64,000 nucleotides of DNA from the NCBI RefSeq assembly GCF_009696275.1, contig NZ_VUMI01000030.1:1-64000 (forward strand), written 5' to 3'. Source of the stretch: Eisenbergiella porci (GTDB lineage: Bacteria; Bacillota; Clostridia; Lachnospirales; Lachnospiraceae). The first letter of the stretch is position 1; every line of letters starts with the position of its first letter. The translations under genes and the position numbers were made by a program. The notes under the pieces were generated by a model. The model did no database searches, was not told where the DNA came from, and saw only the letters and a list, made by a program, of their open reading frames with translations. Below, one piece after another: positions 17,046-28,268 of the stretch.

Positions 17046-17864
17046 ATGATAACAGATTTCTACGGCCGCTGTGCAGATATATTAAAGCGGAAAAAACTAT
17101 GGCTGCTGGACATGGACGGCACAATTTACAACGAAAATGAGATCTTCGACGGCACGCTCGATTTTCTGCAGCAGATTAAGGATCACGGAGGCCGTTATAT
17201 TTTCATTACCAACAATTCCTCCAAGTCCGTAAACGATTATGTGGAAAAAGTGACCCGCATGGGCATACAGGCGGGCTTTGAGGACTTCTATACCTCCAGC
17301 CAGGCTACCGCCATGTACATCCGTGAAAATTATCCCGGGCAGACCGTATACTGCATGGGGACCCGTTCCCTGGTAACGGAACTGCGGGAAAGCGGCCTTA
17401 CGGTGGTAACGGAGCCGGATGAGAACGCCTCCATTGTCCTCATCGGTTTTGATACGGAAAACACCTCCGAAAAAATCCGTAATACCTGCATCATGCTGGG
17501 CCGTGATGTGGTGTATCTGGCTACCAATCCGGATCTGGTGTGCCCGGTAAGCTTCGGCTTTATCCCGGACTGCGGCTCCATGAGTATTATGCTGAAAAAC
17601 GCCACAGGGAAGGAACCGTTCTTTATCGGCAAGCCAGAGCCCATCATGGTGGACTGTGTGCTGAAAAATACCGGCTGCCTGCCGGAGGATGCCGTCATCG
17701 TGGGCGACCGTCTGTATACGGACATTGCCACCGGTAAAAATGCTGTTGTGGACGCTGTCTGTGTGCTCTCCGGCGAAGCCACCCTGTCGGATATAGAGGA
17801 AGGGGATATCAAGCCGGATTTCCTGTTCCGTGATGTAAAGGAAATCTGGGAGAAGCTCCGGTAA
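17046..17864 (+). CDS. HAD-IIA family sugar/glycol phosphatase (NagD-like)
   Basis: A 272-residue HAD hydrolase with a type-2 cap. Motif I is WLLDMDGTIYNEN, motif II ITNNSSKS, motif III the lysine in FIGKPEPIM and motif IV IVGDRLYTDIATG. Relatives include NagD, AraL and glycerol-1-phosphate/2-phosphoglycolate phosphatases. Its place directly after the glp genes suggests it handles a glycerol phosphate or related by-product; this is inference. AGGAAGG precedes the ATG. A small GGCAGC/GCTGCC hairpin lies in the 100-base gap upstream (17001-17018). Confidence 0.88.
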   Translation: MITDFYGRCADILKRKKLWLLDMDGTIYNENEIFDGTLDFLQQIKDHGGRYIFITNNSSKSVNDYVEKVTRMGIQAGFEDFYTSSQATAMYIRENYPGQTVYCMGTRSLVTELRESGLTVVTEPDENASIVLIGFDTENTSEKIRNTCIMLGRDVVYLATNPDLVCPVSFGFIPDCGSMSIMLKNATGKEPFFIGKPEPIMVDCVLKNTGCLPEDAVIVGDRLYTDIATGKNAVVDAVCVLSGEATLSDIEEGDIKPDFLFRDVKEIWEKLR

Positions 17865-17876
17865 GTTTCCTTCTGT

Positions 17877-17927
17877 AACAGATCAAACAGGTCTGCGCAG
17901 TAAATGCGCAGACCTGTTTGATCTGTT
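17877..17927. repeat. short palindromic element, copy 3 of the family
   Basis: A perfect 23-bp inverted repeat with a 5-base GTAAA loop (arms 17877-17899 and 17905-17927). Its core GGTCTGCGCA/TGCGCAGACC matches the third hairpin of copy 1, and its ends (GTAACAGATC) match the family ends. No T run follows, so it is not a standard terminator. It lies between converging HAD-IIA and LytTR genes. Confidence 0.78.
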
Positions 17928-17942
17928 GCGTTCTTCTTGCTA

Positions 17943-18683
17943 TCAGGAAAAACGCTTCTTGATTTCCTCATATTTATCCGCCGTAATCAGCGCATCCTTA
18001 TCAATATCCTTGAAGGCCACAATATAGGTCCAGCGGCCGTAGGGTTCTATTTTTTTGATTTTGGAAACGTTAATAATGTAGGATTTGTGGCTTCTTAAGA
18101 ACACATCCGGATCCAGCTTCGCTTCGATATCTCCCAGACCGGCCGACGTGGTGAAGGAATCCTGCTTTGTGTAGATGACGGTGCTGTTATTTTCCCGCTG
18201 CACCAGGATGATATCCTGGATATCCACAAAGCTCATGCTTTCCCTGCCCTTTACCAACAGGCGGTCCAGGCCTCTTTCGTAGCGTACTATTTTATCCAGA
18301 TGATCCAGAGGCTCCGGCTCCTGCAGGGAAAGAATCCGATCCAGCGTGCGTTCCACTCTCTCAATGTCGAAGGGCTTTATGAGGTAATCAAAAGCATATA
18401 CCTCAAAGGCCTCGGACATATACTCTGAATGAGCCGTGGCGAATACGATTTTCGTTTTAGGCTCCATGTCGGCAATAATCTTGGCACAGTCTATACCGCT
18501 TGCCCCGTTGATTTCAATATCAAGGAAAACAACCTCCGGCTTCAGCCTGGCAAAGAGGCTCACCGCATCCGCCAGATTATCGCATTCGCCCGCCACCTGG
18601 AATTCTTCCTTCTTTTCTATGATTTTTTTCAGCAGCATCCGTATGCCGCTTTCATCTTCGACCAATATTACTTTGATTGCCAT
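17943..18683 (-). CDS. LytTR-family response regulator
   Basis: A 246-residue two-component regulator. Residues 1-120 are the receiver: acidic pair in VILVEDESGIR, phospho-acceptor in VVFLDIEING near residue 54, threonine in VFATAHS and lysine in YLIKPFD. The C-terminal 100 residues are a LytTR DNA-binding domain (LLVKGRESMSFVDIQDIILVQRENN, then FLRSHKSYIINVSKIKKIEPYGRW). The start at 18683 follows AAGGAAAG. The likely kinase is the one at 20933-21751, with the nfeD-floA genes between them. Such pairs often read peptide or envelope signals. Confidence 0.9.
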   Translation of the reverse strand: MAIKVILVEDESGIRMLLKKIIEKKEEFQVAGECDNLADAVSLFARLKPEVVFLDIEINGASGIDCAKIIADMEPKTKIVFATAHSEYMSEAFEVYAFDYLIKPFDIERVERTLDRILSLQEPEPLDHLDKIVRYERGLDRLLVKGRESMSFVDIQDIILVQRENNSTVIYTKQDSFTTSAGLGDIEAKLDPDVFLRSHKSYIINVSKIKKIEPYGRWTYIVAFKDIDKDALITADKYEEIKKRFS

Positions 18684-19041
18684 AAGCTTTCCTTTTTCTT
18701 TTCCTGCACACCGGTTCCCCGATAATTTCACTAAAAACGACCGCCTGCCTCAGCGCCGCCCGGCCTTCCGGCATACGGGAAGTTTCTTGCTGCCGCGGCC
18801 TTTGCGCCGCCCGGCCGGCTGACGGGGACACCTGCTGCATCAACGCTTCCGGCGCCTCGTCCATGTCTGCCTCTTCCTCCCATTTTGGAAAGGACTCCGG
18901 GGCGGCAGCCTTTGCCGTTTTCTTCTTTTTTTTGAACGTACTGCCTGCAAAAGGGAGCTGTGCACCCAAATAGCCCTGCAGCTGCATTTTTTCCGATATT
19001 AATGTCCTTGAAAGCTCTTCCGTCAGTCCTTTAAAGGTCAT
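18652..19041 (-). CDS. small uncharacterised protein between floA and the LytTR gene
   Basis: A 129-residue protein I do not recognise. The ATG at 19041 is just after the floA stop and follows GGAAGGAAT. The N-terminal 30 residues look amphipathic (MTFKGLTEELSRTLISEK), then comes a lysine cluster, an acidic stretch and a proline/glutamine/arginine-rich linker. Near the C-terminus is RQAVVFSEIIGEPVCRKRKRK, which looks like a short conserved motif with a basic tail. The end overlaps the LytTR start by 32 bases in another frame. Overlap on both sides argues for a real, co-translated gene; function unknown. Confidence 0.6.
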   Translation of the reverse strand: MTFKGLTEELSRTLISEKMQLQGYLGAQLPFAGSTFKKKKKTAKAAAPESFPKWEEEADMDEAPEALMQQVSPSAGRAAQRPRQQETSRMPEGRAALRQAVVFSEIIGEPVCRKRKRKAYGNQSNIGRR

Positions 19042-19042
19042 A

Positions 19043-20020
19043 TTAATCATTCCTTCCGTCACTGGTCAGATCCACGTCAATGCTGCCCGCTCCTGAAATG
19101 GAGGAACGCATATCGGTATCCGCCTTCAGATTCTGAAGCTCATAATAGTCCATAACTCCCATTTTGCCTTCACGCAGGGCATAAGCAAGCGCCTTGGGCA
19201 CCTCGGCTTCCGCTTCCACCACGTAAGCGCGCATTTCCTGTTCCTTCGCAACAGCCATGGCACGTCTTTCCTCCGCCTTGGCCTGGGCGATATTCTTGTC
19301 TGCCTCCGCCTGCAGGGACTGCAGCTGGGCGCCGATGTTTCTTCCCACGTCGATATCCGCAATATCTATGGAAAGGATTTCAAAAGCCGTTCCGGAATCC
19401 AGCCCCTTGCTCAGGACACGTTTTGAAATGTCATCCGGGTTCTCCAGCACTTCCTTATGGGACTGTGCGGAACCAACGGTAGTTACGATGCCTTCACCGA
19501 TTCTTGCCAGAATTGTCGCTTCGCCGGCGCCGCCCACCAGGCGTTCCAAATCCGCTCTTACGGTTACTCTTGCTTTTACAAGAAGTTCAATACCATCCTT
19601 TGCCACAGCCGATACATTGGTGGTTTCGATGACCTTGGGATTTACGCTCATTTTTACAGCTTCCAGGACGTCACGGCCTGCCAGGTCGATAGCCGCCGCC
19701 TTTTCAAAAGGAAGCTCTATGCCCGCCCTTTCCGATGCAATCAATGCATTAACCACATTGTCCACGTTGCCGCCTGCCAGATAATGGGCTTCCAGCTGGT
19801 TTACTCCCAGATTCATACCTGCCTTTCTGGCCTTAATCAGAGGAAGCACGATACGGGACGGAACCACACGCCGCAGCTTCATACCGATGAGGTTGAAAAT
19901 GCTGATTTTTACGTTAGCAGCCAGTGAAGAAATCCACAGGCCTATGGGAACAAAGATGAAAAATAAAACGATAAGTAGTCCAAGTATGCCAATTAATGTG
20001 ATAACTACTATATTACTCAT
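19043..20020 (-). CDS. floA: flotillin-like protein FloA
   Basis: A 325-residue SPFH-domain scaffold protein that organises functional membrane microdomains. It has one N-terminal membrane hairpin (residues 5-35, [23 protein letters not shown]). The SPFH domain runs to about residue 200 ([31 protein letters not shown]). A coiled coil with alanine/glutamate repeats follows ([29 protein letters not shown]). Length matches Bacillus YqfA/FloA. nfeD lies directly upstream, as in many Firmicutes. The leader between nfeD and floA holds a 30-codon copy of its own N-terminus. Confidence 0.96.
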   Translation of the reverse strand: MSNIVVITLIGILGLLIVLFFIFVPIGLWISSLAANVKISIFNLIGMKLRRVVPSRIVLPLIKARKAGMNLGVNQLEAHYLAGGNVDNVVNALIASERAGIELPFEKAAAIDLAGRDVLEAVKMSVNPKVIETTNVSAVAKDGIELLVKARVTVRADLERLVGGAGEATILARIGEGIVTTVGSAQSHKEVLENPDDISKRVLSKGLDSGTAFEILSIDIADIDVGRNIGAQLQSLQAEADKNIAQAKAEERRAMAVAKEQEMRAYVVEAEAEVPKALAYALREGKMGVMDYYELQNLKADTDMRSSISGAGSIDVDLTSDGRND

Positions 20021-20113
20021 TATGATACCCCCTGACTATGGTTGTTTTTAGTTTTTTAGTTCCTTCAGTTACAGTTGTTCTGCGATTCCTCCGAAACCGT
20101 TGCTTCTAAGAGT

Positions 20114-20206
20114 TCAGATCCATGGAACAGGCATGGTCTTCATAAAAAACAGAACCAGAAGAAGGCCAAGTACGCCGACTAATGTTATAACTATTGTATT
20201 GCTCAT
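20114..20206 (-). CDS. 30-residue peptide resembling the FloA N-terminus (partial duplication)
   Basis: A short reading frame with a GGAGAT site. It starts MSNTIVITLVGVLGLL, against [16 protein letters not shown] in FloA; about 16 of the first 21 residues are identical, and then it diverges to a short MKTMPVPWI tail and a stop. The DNA similarity covers the start region too. It encodes a single transmembrane segment. It could be a translated small membrane peptide or a leftover of a tandem duplication of the floA 5' end. The ribosome site and intact frame favour translation. Confidence 0.6.
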   Translation of the reverse strand: MSNTIVITLVGVLGLLLVLFFMKTMPVPWI

Positions 20207-20231
20207 TATAATATCTCCTGCCTATTTTTAT

Positions 20232-20258
20232 GCAGCCGTTCACTGCCTTCACAGTTAC
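20232..20258 (-). repeat. 27-base dispersed repeat
   Basis: On the minus strand: GTAACTGTGAAGG, CAGT, GAACGGCTGC. It matches the 27-base copies at 46.9, 54.1, 59.0 and 61.0 kb. It starts within the nfeD stop codon region and lies just before the 30-codon peptide. Confidence 0.65.
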
Positions 20259-20734
20259 TGTTGTTTTACGATCAGTTTGGAGCCGTTTACTTTTATGATT
20301 TCCAGGGAAGCGCCCTTTGATATATATTTTCCTTCGGAAATTACATCAAAATTGACACCTTCAAAGTTACCCACGCCGGTAGGCCTCAGATCCGTTTCCG
20401 CAATCCCTTTTTTACCCAGCAGGTAATCCAGGTCCACGGAGCTGATATAGCCTTCATCCTTCTTCTGCTCTTCCTCCAGGATGATGGGCGAGTGTATCTT
20501 CCCCTTTGACAGCATCCACAGGATAATGGCCATCATGATGGCCAGCAGCGCCAGCACTATGACTGTGATGAACGCGCCCTCCTCAATGGTATCCGCCGTC
20601 AGGAAAAGTCCGATTACCAGACAGGCTATGCCGCTGATTCCCGGCGCCCCGAAACCCGGAACCACCATTTCAACAGCGATGAGGATAAATCCCGCAATAA
20701 ACAGGATAATTCCCACTATCATCAATGTATCCAT
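20255..20734 (-). CDS. NfeD-family membrane protein
   Basis: A 159-residue short NfeD protein. It has about three transmembrane segments in the first 85 residues (MIVGIILFIAGFILIAVE; GISGIACLVIGLFL; AFITVIVLALLAIMMAIILWML). A C-terminal OB-fold of about 60 residues ends in DVISEGKYISKGASLEIIKVNGSKLIVKQ. NfeD proteins pair with flotillins, and this one directly precedes floA. It lacks the long protease domain of NfeDa-type proteins. Confidence 0.92.
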   Translation of the reverse strand: MDTLMIVGIILFIAGFILIAVEMVVPGFGAPGISGIACLVIGLFLTADTIEEGAFITVIVLALLAIMMAIILWMLSKGKIHSPIILEEEQKKDEGYISSVDLDYLLGKKGIAETDLRPTGVGNFEGVNFDVISEGKYISKGASLEIIKVNGSKLIVKQQ

Positions 20735-20932
20735 TCCTGTATCCTCCTTTCCCGGTACACGTCTTTTTCGTCTGCCTTAACTGTAAGCTCATGCACCAGC
20801 TTTATGAATCTGATTATAAACTGCATTTAGTTTAAAAAAAGCCATAATCCGCAACTTATACATAATCAAAGCTGTAATGTCATAAAAATCAATCCAATTG
20901 CGTTTATCCTGCTGTCCCGGACGACCCGGCGG

Positions 20933-21751
20933 CTACCGGGGGAGCCGCACCTCAAAGCAGGTCTCCTTTTCATCGGAGGTCAGGCTGATGGTGCCCCTGA
21001 TATCCTTTACGATTTCCGAAACAATGGTGAGGCCGGTGCCATGCCCTTCCTCTCTTTTCGTGGAAAAGCCCTGATGGAAAATGAGCGGCTGCCTGTCCGC
21101 AGGGATGGCCGGCCCATTGTTGCATATGCGGAAAATATACATCTCCTTTTCCTGACGGATTTCCACGGTCAGCTTTCTGTCCTTCTCCCTTTCTCCCAGC
21201 GCAGTAATCGCATTATCGATGAGGTTTGCAAGGATTTTACACAGCTCCCACGGCTCCAGGGGGATTTCCTTAAGAGGAGTGCCCACCTCCACCACCATAT
21301 CGATCCCGTTCTTTTCCGCGGACTCCATTTTCGCCTGAAGAAGGGCATTGACAGCGGGCTGGGAGGTTTTCATGGCCTTAGTCACCCTGCTGATATCCCT
21401 GAATACCGGCTCCATATACTCCCTGGCATCCTCATACTCTCCCAGCTGGAGCAGGCCGTAAATCACCTGCAGATGGTTCAGATAATCGTGCCGCTGGGCG
21501 CGCAGCTTCAGATTGAGATTCTCTAGATTTTTCATGCTTTCCCGATAGCTGTCGTCCTGGTAACGGCTGGCCGCATACAGACCGAGCAGGGTAAGCAGGC
21601 TGCTTAACAGCAGGATTCCTATGGTCAGGTAAACTGCCGGGTTCACCCTGCCCAGCACATGGGTGCCTATGACAAGCCAGAGCAAAATGGCGGCGATAAA
21701 CTGCAGGCCGTTGATGATTAAAAGCGCTTTTACCGTTTTCTTAATATTCAT
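20933..21751 (-). CDS. sensor histidine kinase, Spo0B/GHKL type
   Basis: A 272-residue kinase with two N-terminal transmembrane segments (about residues 8-30 and 38-60) and no extracellular domain of note. The dimerisation and phospho-acceptor motif is QRHDYLNHLQVIYGLLQLGE (histidine near residue 91), the Spo0B-alpha form seen in AgrC- and DcuS-like kinases. The ATPase domain follows with an N box (CKILANLIDNAITA) and G2 box (EGHGTGLTIVSEIV). The LytTR regulator at 17943 is the only nearby partner. Confidence 0.88.
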   Translation of the reverse strand: MNIKKTVKALLIINGLQFIAAILLWLVIGTHVLGRVNPAVYLTIGILLLSSLLTLLGLYAASRYQDDSYRESMKNLENLNLKLRAQRHDYLNHLQVIYGLLQLGEYEDAREYMEPVFRDISRVTKAMKTSQPAVNALLQAKMESAEKNGIDMVVEVGTPLKEIPLEPWELCKILANLIDNAITALGEREKDRKLTVEIRQEKEMYIFRICNNGPAIPADRQPLIFHQGFSTKREEGHGTGLTIVSEIVKDIRGTISLTSDEKETCFEVRLPR

Positions 21752-21788
21752 AGCCTTCCGGCTCCTGTCTGTTTGGATTTTACAAAAA

Positions 21789-23161
21789 TCAGTGGATTCT
21801 GGCCAGATATTCCTTTGACAGAATCTTCTTAATATTCAGTGCAAAAAGAATGCAAGCGGTGGCTGCGGAAATAATGTCGGATATAGGCTCCGCATAATAA
21901 ATTCCCATAACGCCGAAAAACCGGGGCAAAACCAGGGCCAGCGGCACCAGCAGGATCACCTTCCGGAACATGGCGATAAACAGGGATATTTTGGCCTGTC
22001 CAAGTGCCAGGAAGGTGGGCTGGATCCCGTTCTGCAGCCCGAAAAACAGCATTCCGAAAAGAAATACGGGCATCACCCGGCTTACCAGGACGATCAGCTC
22101 CTCATCATTGGTAAAAAGAGAGGCATAAAGAGCCGGAAAGCACATGGCCGTCATATTAGCCACAAAGGATATGGTGAAGCTGACCGCAATCATGCTGCGG
22201 TACAGTTTTTTTACCCGATCGAACTTACCCGCGCCGTAATTGTAGCTGATAATGGGCTGCACACCCTGGGTGAAGCCGGTAAGAGGCGCCGAGAACAGCT
22301 GAAGGACACTCTGCATGATGGTGAGGGAACCCACATACAAATCCCCTCCATACATCTGCAGCCCCCTGTTAAGCACGATACTGATCAGGCTCTCCGTGGC
22401 ACGCATGATAAAAGGTGAAATCCCCAGAGAGCAAATCTGTCCCATAATTCGGAAATCCGGCCTGATATTACAAAAAGACAGACGCAGGGAGGATTTTTTC
22501 CCCATAAGAAAGTTCACATTCCAGGCGGCGCTGACCGCCTGGGAAAGCACCGTAGCAATCGCCGCGCCCTTTACGCCCCAGCCGAAAACAAAAATAAACA
22601 GCGGATCCAGGGCAATATTGACCACCGCCCCGATAACAATAGAAATCATGGCAATCCGGGAACGCCCCTGGGATATGATAAAAGGATTCAGCCCCAACGC
22701 CAGCTCTACAAACAGTGTGCCCAGAAGATAAATGGACATATAATCCAGAGAATACCCGATAGTGGCGTCAGACGCGCCGAACATATAAAGGAACGGCTTC
22801 TGGAACAGATAGAAAACAGCCATCAAAACAATTGTAAAAATAACCAGAAGACAGGTGCCGCTCCCCAGTATTTTTTCCGCATGCTTCCTGTCCCCCTTTC
22901 CCATCCAGATAGCCGCCAGCGGCGCTCCCCCATACCAACAAAGGCGGAAAAAGCCGAAATCAGCGTAATAATAGGAAAGGTGATACCCACCCCTGTAAGC
23001 GCCGCAGCACCCACGCCGGGAATATGCCCTATGTAAATCCGATCCACGATATTATAAAGAATATTGATTATCTGCGCAATAATAGACGGAACCGCCATAC
23101 TCACCATAAGCCTGCCAATCCGTTCCGTTCCCATCCGCGACTCATTTACACCTGCACTCAT
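21789..23161 (-). pseudogene. MATE-family multidrug/cation exporter, broken by one frameshift
   Basis: Two adjoining frames together make one full MATE protein of about 457 residues. The first (23161 downward) holds the start MSAGVNESRMGTERIGRLM and the first two helices up to SAFVGMG. The second frame (to 21789) continues WMGKGDRKHAEKILGSG and the remaining helices. The frame breaks at a run of five G on the coding strand (C run at 22927-22931); six would restore MGGAPLAAIWMGKG. MATE proteins export drugs using a sodium or proton gradient. Either a true inactivation, a slippage site, or a sequence error. A TG-TATACT extended -10 box (23200-23208) lies upstream. Confidence 0.85.
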
Positions 23162-23242
23162 ACATATCCTCCTGAAGCAAAAATTCTTTTCTGGATATTA
23201 GTATAACACGAAGTGGAGGGGGTGGAGAGAAAAAAGTGATGC

Positions 23243-23271
23243 GGGGGGCGGGGGGTGTTTTGGGGCGGGGG
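23243..23271 (+). other. G-quadruplex-like G-run cluster
   Basis: Four G runs of 6, 6, 4 and 5 bases with loops of 1, 6 and 1 bases lie on the + strand in a gap between the diverging MATE and aminopeptidase genes, in an otherwise AT-balanced genome. Confidence 0.6.
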
Positions 23272-23374
23272 CTTTTATCCCGCTATCCCAAAGATTTTTA
23301 CCTCCCAGGGCTGGTTTTGGAGGAGTAAACGTGGTAATCTGGTAACAGAAATTATAGATGGAGGTCATTTTAAT

Positions 23375-24451
23375 ATGAGAGATTATTCGGAATATACGGA
23401 GTATATTGTGGAGAGGACGAAGGAGCTGCTGGGGATTGATAGTCCTTCGGGGTATACACGGGAGGTTTCTGGATATTTGATGCATTTGTACCGGGGGCTG
23501 GGGTATGAGCCGGAGCTGACGGTAAAGGGCGGCGTGGTTGTTAAGATCGCGGACGGTGAACGTAGCGGAGCGGATGGCTGCGGGAAAGCCGATCCGGCGG
23601 CGGGAGCCATTATGCTGGAGGCGCATGTGGATACGCTGGGGGCTATGGTGGCTGAGGTATCTTCAACGGGAAGGCTGCATCTTACTCCTGTCGGGGGAAT
23701 GAATGCGAATAATGCGGAGGCTGAAAACTGCCGGGTGATTACGCGCGGCGGAAAGGTTTATACAGGGACGTTTCAGCTGAAGAATGCTTCAATTCATGTG
23801 AATGATAATTATAATGAGGTTAAGAGAAGCTATGGGGAGATGGAGGTGCTTCTGGATGAAATCGTCCGCAGCAAGGAGGATGTGCTGGCTTTGGGGATTA
23901 TGCCGGGGGATTTCGTTTGTTTTGAGCCGAGGACAGTGGTGACGGAATCCGGGTTCATTAAGAGCCGTTTTCTGGATGACAAGCTGAGTACGGGAATTCT
24001 TCTTGGGTTTGCAAAATATCTGAAGGATGAGGGTATCAGGCCTGCACGGACGATTTATCAGCATATTACAGTGTTTGAAGAGGTGGGTCACGGCGGCTGC
24101 GCTTCTATCCCGGCGGATGTGACTGAGGTTCTTTCTGTGGATATGGGCTGCGTGGGCGATGGCCTTGGGTGTGATGAATGCCAGGTTTCTATCTGTGCGA
24201 AGGACAGCAGGGGGCCTTATCATTATGATGTGGTAAGCGGTTTAATCGATGCTGCAAAAAGGGCGGAGGCTGATTTCGCGGTGGATGTGTATCCTCATTA
24301 TGGGTCGGATGCGGATGCGGCGCTGACTGCGGGTTATGATGTGCGTCATGGGCTGATCGGGCCTGGTGTCTATGCTTCTCATGGCTATGAGCGCAGCCAT
24401 AAGAAGGGCGTGGAGAATACATTTAAGCTGCTGAAGGCTTATCTGGCCTGA
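23375..24451 (+). CDS. M42-family aminopeptidase
   Basis: A 358-residue di-metal aminopeptidase/endoglucanase-like enzyme. The start at 23375 follows GGAGGT. Metal ligands are visible: the histidine-aspartate in MLEAHVDTLGAM near residue 90, an aspartate in FLDDKLST near residue 200, the catalytic glutamates in TVFEEVGHGG near residue 235 and the aspartate in VLSVDMG. The C-terminal histidine is in ASHGYERSH. Characterised members form large tetrahedral complexes that trim peptides in the cytoplasm. It is followed 27 bases later by the zinc-ribbon gene. Confidence 0.9.
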   Translation: MRDYSEYTEYIVERTKELLGIDSPSGYTREVSGYLMHLYRGLGYEPELTVKGGVVVKIADGERSGADGCGKADPAAGAIMLEAHVDTLGAMVAEVSSTGRLHLTPVGGMNANNAEAENCRVITRGGKVYTGTFQLKNASIHVNDNYNEVKRSYGEMEVLLDEIVRSKEDVLALGIMPGDFVCFEPRTVVTESGFIKSRFLDDKLSTGILLGFAKYLKDEGIRPARTIYQHITVFEEVGHGGCASIPADVTEVLSVDMGCVGDGLGCDECQVSICAKDSRGPYHYDVVSGLIDAAKRAEADFAVDVYPHYGSDADAALTAGYDVRHGLIGPGVYASHGYERSHKKGVENTFKLLKAYLA

Positions 24452-24478
24452 TAGTCCGGGCTGTGAGGGAGGATTTTT

Positions 24479-24835
24479 ATGGATTACCTGCAAAAGATAA
24501 TACCTGTTACCGCTTTGTTTCTGATTATTTTGTTTATTCTGATCCTGATTGTGCGCAGGCTGTCCTACAGGCGTACTTCCCATTGTAAGTGCCCGGCCTG
24601 CGGGCAGGAATTTAAGCCTTCACTGATGCAGCTGATTTTTTCAGTAGGCGGAAAGGGCGGGCAGATATTGTATTGTCCTAACTGCGGGGAGAAGAATTAT
24701 CTGGAGAGGATTCCGGATGAGGAGGATTCCAGCGGGGATAATAAGGATTCCCCAAAAAATAATAGCGATTCCAGTGGAGATGATAAGGATTCTGGAAAAA
24801 CTGAAAGCGATTCTGGCAGGGATGCGGAGACGTAA
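24479..24835 (+). CDS. small membrane protein with zinc ribbon and Ser/Asp-rich tail
   Basis: A 118-residue protein of unknown function. Residues 9-28 form one membrane segment. A zinc-ribbon pair (CKCPACGQ near residue 38, YCPNCGEKN near residue 65) follows. The last 40 residues are a low-complexity tail of SSGDxKDS-type repeats. The start has GGAGG. It is likely co-transcribed with the aminopeptidase. A weak hairpin (CATCCGGTTTC/GAAATCGGATG, 24879-24914) lies downstream. Confidence 0.7.
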   Translation: MDYLQKIIPVTALFLIILFILILIVRRLSYRRTSHCKCPACGQEFKPSLMQLIFSVGGKGGQILYCPNCGEKNYLERIPDEEDSSGDNKDSPKNNSDSSGDDKDSGKTESDSGRDAET

Positions 24836-25005
24836 GAAAAAGAGCTTTGGATAGAAATAAAAACCATATTATACATTGCATCCGGTTTCCTGTCAGAAGT
24901 ACAGAAATCGGATGTTTGCATATTCTTTTGAATTAGTTTTAGTATGAGGTTTGCATTGGCATTATAAGGATTTCTACGGAACATGCGCCTGTTTATTTTC
25001 GTATT

Positions 25006-25051
25006 AAAAAGAACACCCGTCAGCCGGTATAAGCCGGCTGACGGGTGTTCT
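25006..25051 (-). terminator. lacZ terminator
   Basis: A perfect 18-bp stem (25010-25027 with 25034-25051) with a 6-base loop. On the minus strand it is followed by a T run (A run at 25006-25010), 28 bases past the lacZ stop. Confidence 0.92.
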
Positions 25052-25078
25052 AATTCCAAAATTACAAGCATTTCTTCC

Positions 25079-28163
<3,085 letters not shown>

Positions 28164-28192
28164 TACAAAACGGAAGAAATAGTGAAATAATT

Positions 28193-28252
28193 GTTACAGT
28201 TGGGCAGGTCTGCGCATTTACTGCGCAAACCATGAGAAAACGCGGCGGCAAC
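28193..28252. repeat. palindromic element, truncated copy 4
   Basis: About 60 bases that align, in opposite orientation, with the right half of copy 1 (10597-10655). They share the hairpin GGTCTGCGCA/TGCGCAAACC (28207-28231, loop TTTAC) and the adjoining TGAGAAAACG segment. It lies in the lacZ-rlmI divergent gap and ends right before the rlmI ribosome site. Confidence 0.75.
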
Positions 28253-28268
28253 AGGAATGTGAGGTAAT

